Source: Paenibacillus sp. R14(2021) (GTDB taxonomy: Bacteria > Bacillota > Bacilli > Paenibacillales > Paenibacillaceae). Taken from it: 64,000 nt of DNA. Below, piece by piece: positions 62,288-64,000 of this stretch. The notes beneath the pieces were generated by a model that was not told where the DNA came from, searched no databases, and saw nothing but the letters and a program-made list of their open reading frames with translations. The position numbers and the translations under genes were made by a program. The DNA lies in the NCBI RefSeq assembly GCF_019431355.1, contig NZ_CP080269.1:186001-250000 (forward strand), in the 5' to 3' direction. Positions within the stretch are counted from its first letter, which is position 1; every line of letters begins with the position of its first letter.

Positions 62288-62983
62288 ATGCTGCTCTTCT
62301 CTATATTAATGGCTGCGGTTGCTCCTGGCATTTCGCTGCTAACTTATTTTTATTTGAAAGATCGTTACGAGGCTGAGCCGATTCACATGGTTATCCGGGT
62401 TTTCTTGATGGGCGTGCTTATCGTGCTCCCCATCTTGGTCATTCAGCGAGGGCTTCTGCTTTGGCTGGGGGACGGGCCGATTTTATTCTCGTTCACGATT
62501 TCGGCAGGCGTGGAAGAGCTGATGAAGTGGTTTGTTCTCTACCATATCATTTACAACCATACGGAGTTTGACGAGCCCTACGACGGCATTGTTTACGCTG
62601 TTGCGATCTCGCTTGGTTTCGCCACAGTCGAGAACGTGCTGTATGCCATTTACCAGCCGATGTCCGTCGGGTCGCTGCTGATTCGGGCGCTGCTGCCCGT
62701 TTCCGGTCATGCCTTGTTCGGCGTCACGATGGGTTATTATTTGGGAAAAGCCAAGTTCGCTGCTCCAAGCAAACTAAAACGATTTCTTCTGCTTGCCGCA
62801 GCCGTTCCGCTGCTGGAGCATGGGATCTACGACTATATTATCGGCTCCGGCTCAACCTACTGGGTCTGGTTTATCGTTCCGCTCATGATTTTCCTATGGA
62901 TCAAAGGCGTGCGTAAAATCAACCGAGCGAACGCGAGATCGCCATTCCGCTTAATGGGGCATGAAGAAGAGATTAAGCTTTAA
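62288..62983 (+). CDS. prsW: PrsW family intramembrane protease
   Basis: 231 residues from the ATG at 62288 behind GGAAGGTGAC; a GTG three bases earlier is possible and the ATG at 62255 precedes the site. Six to eight membrane helices are visible. The catalytic glutamates are Glu76-Glu77 (GVEELMKW), close to Glu75-Glu76 of B. subtilis PrsW, with a later ATVENVLYAIYQ and SGHALFGVTMGYYLG. PrsW makes the first cut in anti-sigma RsiW. No sigW or rsiW is in this window. Position after gudB matches B. subtilis. Confidence 0.92.
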   Translation: MLLFSILMAAVAPGISLLTYFYLKDRYEAEPIHMVIRVFLMGVLIVLPILVIQRGLLLWLGDGPILFSFTISAGVEELMKWFVLYHIIYNHTEFDEPYDGIVYAVAISLGFATVENVLYAIYQPMSVGSLLIRALLPVSGHALFGVTMGYYLGKAKFAAPSKLKRFLLLAAAVPLLEHGIYDYIIGSGSTYWVWFIVPLMIFLWIKGVRKINRANARSPFRLMGHEEEIKL

Positions 62984-63052
62984 CATTTCCGTCCATAATA
63001 GTGAAAAACTGCTTGCGGTATTTGAGCAGCATCACCAAATTAGGAGGAAAGA

Positions 63053-63211
63053 ATGCTTACGGCTCGAGTGAAAGTGGCGATTCGCTGCAACCATTGCGGA
63101 GAGAAATTCGTGCTTCGCGGACGCAGAGAGAAAGACAAGATCGATACAGGTTTTAAGCAATGTCTTTGTAACAATTTGAATGATTTCGATGTGGAGGAGC
63201 TGGCACTTTAA
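63053..63211 (+). CDS. 52-residue zinc-ribbon protein
   Basis: Begins at an ATG behind TTAGGAGG. Four cysteines, Cys12, Cys15 (RCNHCGEKF) and Cys37, Cys39 (KQCLCNN), could hold zinc. Between them are basic residues (LRGRREKDK), and the end is acidic (DFDVEELAL). It ends 106 bases before ypeB. I do not recognise a named family; a nucleic-acid or protein-binding role is possible but not shown. Confidence 0.72.
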   Translation: MLTARVKVAIRCNHCGEKFVLRGRREKDKIDTGFKQCLCNNLNDFDVEELAL

Positions 63212-63254
63212 CATGCGGCCTCCCTGAGTAAGGATAACTTAACCAAACATGCAT

Positions 63255-63314
63255 AAAGCTCCTTTCTGCAAACCAAACTAACACCAGGTTTTGCATACGA
63301 AAGGAGCTTTTGCT
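63255..63314 (+). terminator. Hairpin before ypeB that includes its ribosome site
   Basis: AAAGCTCCTTTC pairs exactly with GAAAGGAGCTTT, extended by TGCAAA..CC / GG..TTTGCA with a bulge, then TTTTGC. The 3' arm contains GAAAGGAG, the Shine-Dalgarno of ypeB. It may be a terminator, a translation block, or both. Confidence 0.7.
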
Positions 63315-63316
63315 AT

Positions 63317-64000
63317 ATGTACCGTCGATTAAGCGCTGTGCTTTTCCCGGTGTTTACCCTGCTTTGTATCGGTTCCCTATATTGGGGGTATCAGGAGCAT
63401 CAAGAGAAGAACTCCATTCTGATCAAAGCGGAAAACCAGTATCAACGCGCTTTTCATGATTTGTCCTATCATGTGGACCAGCTTCACCGCGAGCTAGGCA
63501 ATACGCTTGCTGTAAACAGCACCTCGCAGGGCTTTCACCGGAAAGGGCTGGTAAACGTGTGGCGGCTGACCAGTCAAGCGCAGAACGAAATCAACCAGCT
63601 TCCGCTAACGCTGCTGCCATTCAGTAAAACGGAGGAGTTTCTGTCTAAAATTTCGAATTTTTCATACAAAACTTCCGTCCGCGACCTGAGCAAGCAGCCG
63701 CTGAGCCCGAATGAATTCAAAATGTTAAAAACGCTCTATGCCGATTCGCATGATATTTCGAAGTCGCTTAATGGCGTCCAGGACAAAGTCATCGCGAACA
63801 ATTTGCGCTGGATGGACGTTGAAATTGCACTTGCGTCGGAGAAGTCGCCGAATGACAACACCATTATCGATGGCTTCAAGACGGTTGACAAGAAAGTAAG
63901 CGAGTATCCGGAAATCAATTGGGGCCCTTCCGTCGCAAGCATGTACCAGAAACGGACGATCAAGATGCTTGCAGGCCAGAAGAGCACACCTGAAGAAATC
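63317..64000 (+). CDS. ypeB: Germination protein YpeB, N-terminal part
   Basis: 228 codons are present and the gene continues past the window end; the full protein is about 450 residues. The ATG at 63317 lies ten bases after GAAAGGAG. An N-terminal membrane segment (about residues 6-25, SAVLFPVFTLLCIGSLYWGY) is followed by the long helical domain with YHVDQLHRELGNTLAVNSTS and WRLTSQAQNEINQLPL. YpeB is needed to place and protect the cortex hydrolase SleB in the spore. In B. subtilis sleB lies directly upstream, but here the 52-residue protein takes that place. Confidence 0.9.
   Translation, partial: MYRRLSAVLFPVFTLLCIGSLYWGYQEHQEKNSILIKAENQYQRAFHDLSYHVDQLHRELGNTLAVNSTSQGFHRKGLVNVWRLTSQAQNEINQLPLTLLPFSKTEEFLSKISNFSYKTSVRDLSKQPLSPNEFKMLKTLYADSHDISKSLNGVQDKVIANNLRWMDVEIALASEKSPNDNTIIDGFKTVDKKVSEYPEINWGPSVASMYQKRTIKMLAGQKSTPEEI

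Noticed and set aside
1-64000. tRNA, rRNA, insertion sequence or CRISPR array
   Set aside because: No cloverleaf sequences, transposase motifs or regularly spaced repeats were recognised by eye; a dedicated scan was not possible.

Overview
The window is a chromosomal backbone segment of a low- to mid-GC endospore-forming Firmicute. The sporulation genes, strong AGGAGG-type ribosome binding sites, frequent TTG/GTG starts and gene order all point to the Paenibacillaceae, most likely Paenibacillus or a close relative. That is an inference from family resemblance and synteny with Bacillus subtilis, not a database result. About 65 of the roughly 72 genes are on the plus strand, and no tRNA, rRNA, insertion sequence, prophage or CRISPR array was seen. 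The only gene-free stretch over 300 bases (37158-37668) holds the FMN riboswitch leader.

Layout. 1-7.4 kb: end of dxs, tlyA, a small membrane protein, argR, recN, spoIVB and spo0A, with a SigH promoter and three Spo0A boxes before spo0A. 7.4-10.4 kb: an MFS transporter, then an accessory pair in which an ECF-like sigma factor overlaps a ClpP paralogue. 10.1-17.7 kb: yqzF, the branched-chain 2-oxoacid dehydrogenase genes (lpdV, bkdAA, bkdAB, bkdB), lipB, a 32-residue antisense membrane miniprotein resembling Prli42, and a PepT-like peptidase. 17.7-21.1 kb: mciZ (minus strand), nudF, an EndoQ-family nuclease, spoIIM (probable SigE promoter) and fur (probable Per box plus SigA promoter). 21.1-23.8 kb: an S8 protease and ald, which break the B. 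subtilis-like order. 23.9-29 kb: yqzK, xerD, deoB, punA, a Spo0E-type phosphatase and pdp. 29-37 kb: dacF, spoIIAA-AB-sigF, spoVAA-AB-AF, lysA, ppiB. 37.2-41.4 kb: FMN riboswitch and ribD-ribE-ribBA-ribH. 41.4-47.6 kb: scpA-scpB, a DUF2953 protein, gerW, dacB-spmA-spmB, rluB. 47.7-53.4 kb: resA-resB-resC and resD-resE. 53.6-64 kb: serA, a rhodanese, two membrane proteins of unknown role, a CPBP protease, a YpbG-like phosphoesterase, a polysaccharide deacetylase, mecA, gudB, prsW, a 52-residue zinc-ribbon protein and the start of ypeB.

How the genes work together. Much of the window serves sporulation. Spo0A is the master switch, and a Spo0E-like phosphatase could drain its phosphate. SigF with SpoIIAA/SpoIIAB starts forespore transcription. 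SpoIIM drives engulfment, MciZ blocks FtsZ in the mother cell, and SpoIVB signals SigK activation. DacB, DacF and SpmA/B shape the cortex and core dehydration. SpoVA proteins, GerW and YpeB prepare for germination. The metabolic blocks are self-contained: branched-chain acyl-CoA supply with its lipoyl transferase, riboflavin synthesis under FMN control, nucleoside salvage, and cytochrome c maturation with its ResDE regulator.

Most genes are ordinary conserved loci. The points most worth a second look are the sigma/ClpP pair, the two hidden miniproteins (Prli42-like and MciZ), the Per box before fur, the tandem repeat between deoB and punA, the Shine-Dalgarno sequences buried in hairpins before ribD and ypeB, and a phosphoesterase whose best-supported start codon is ATT. 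I did not find clear evidence of a wholly new multi-gene system.
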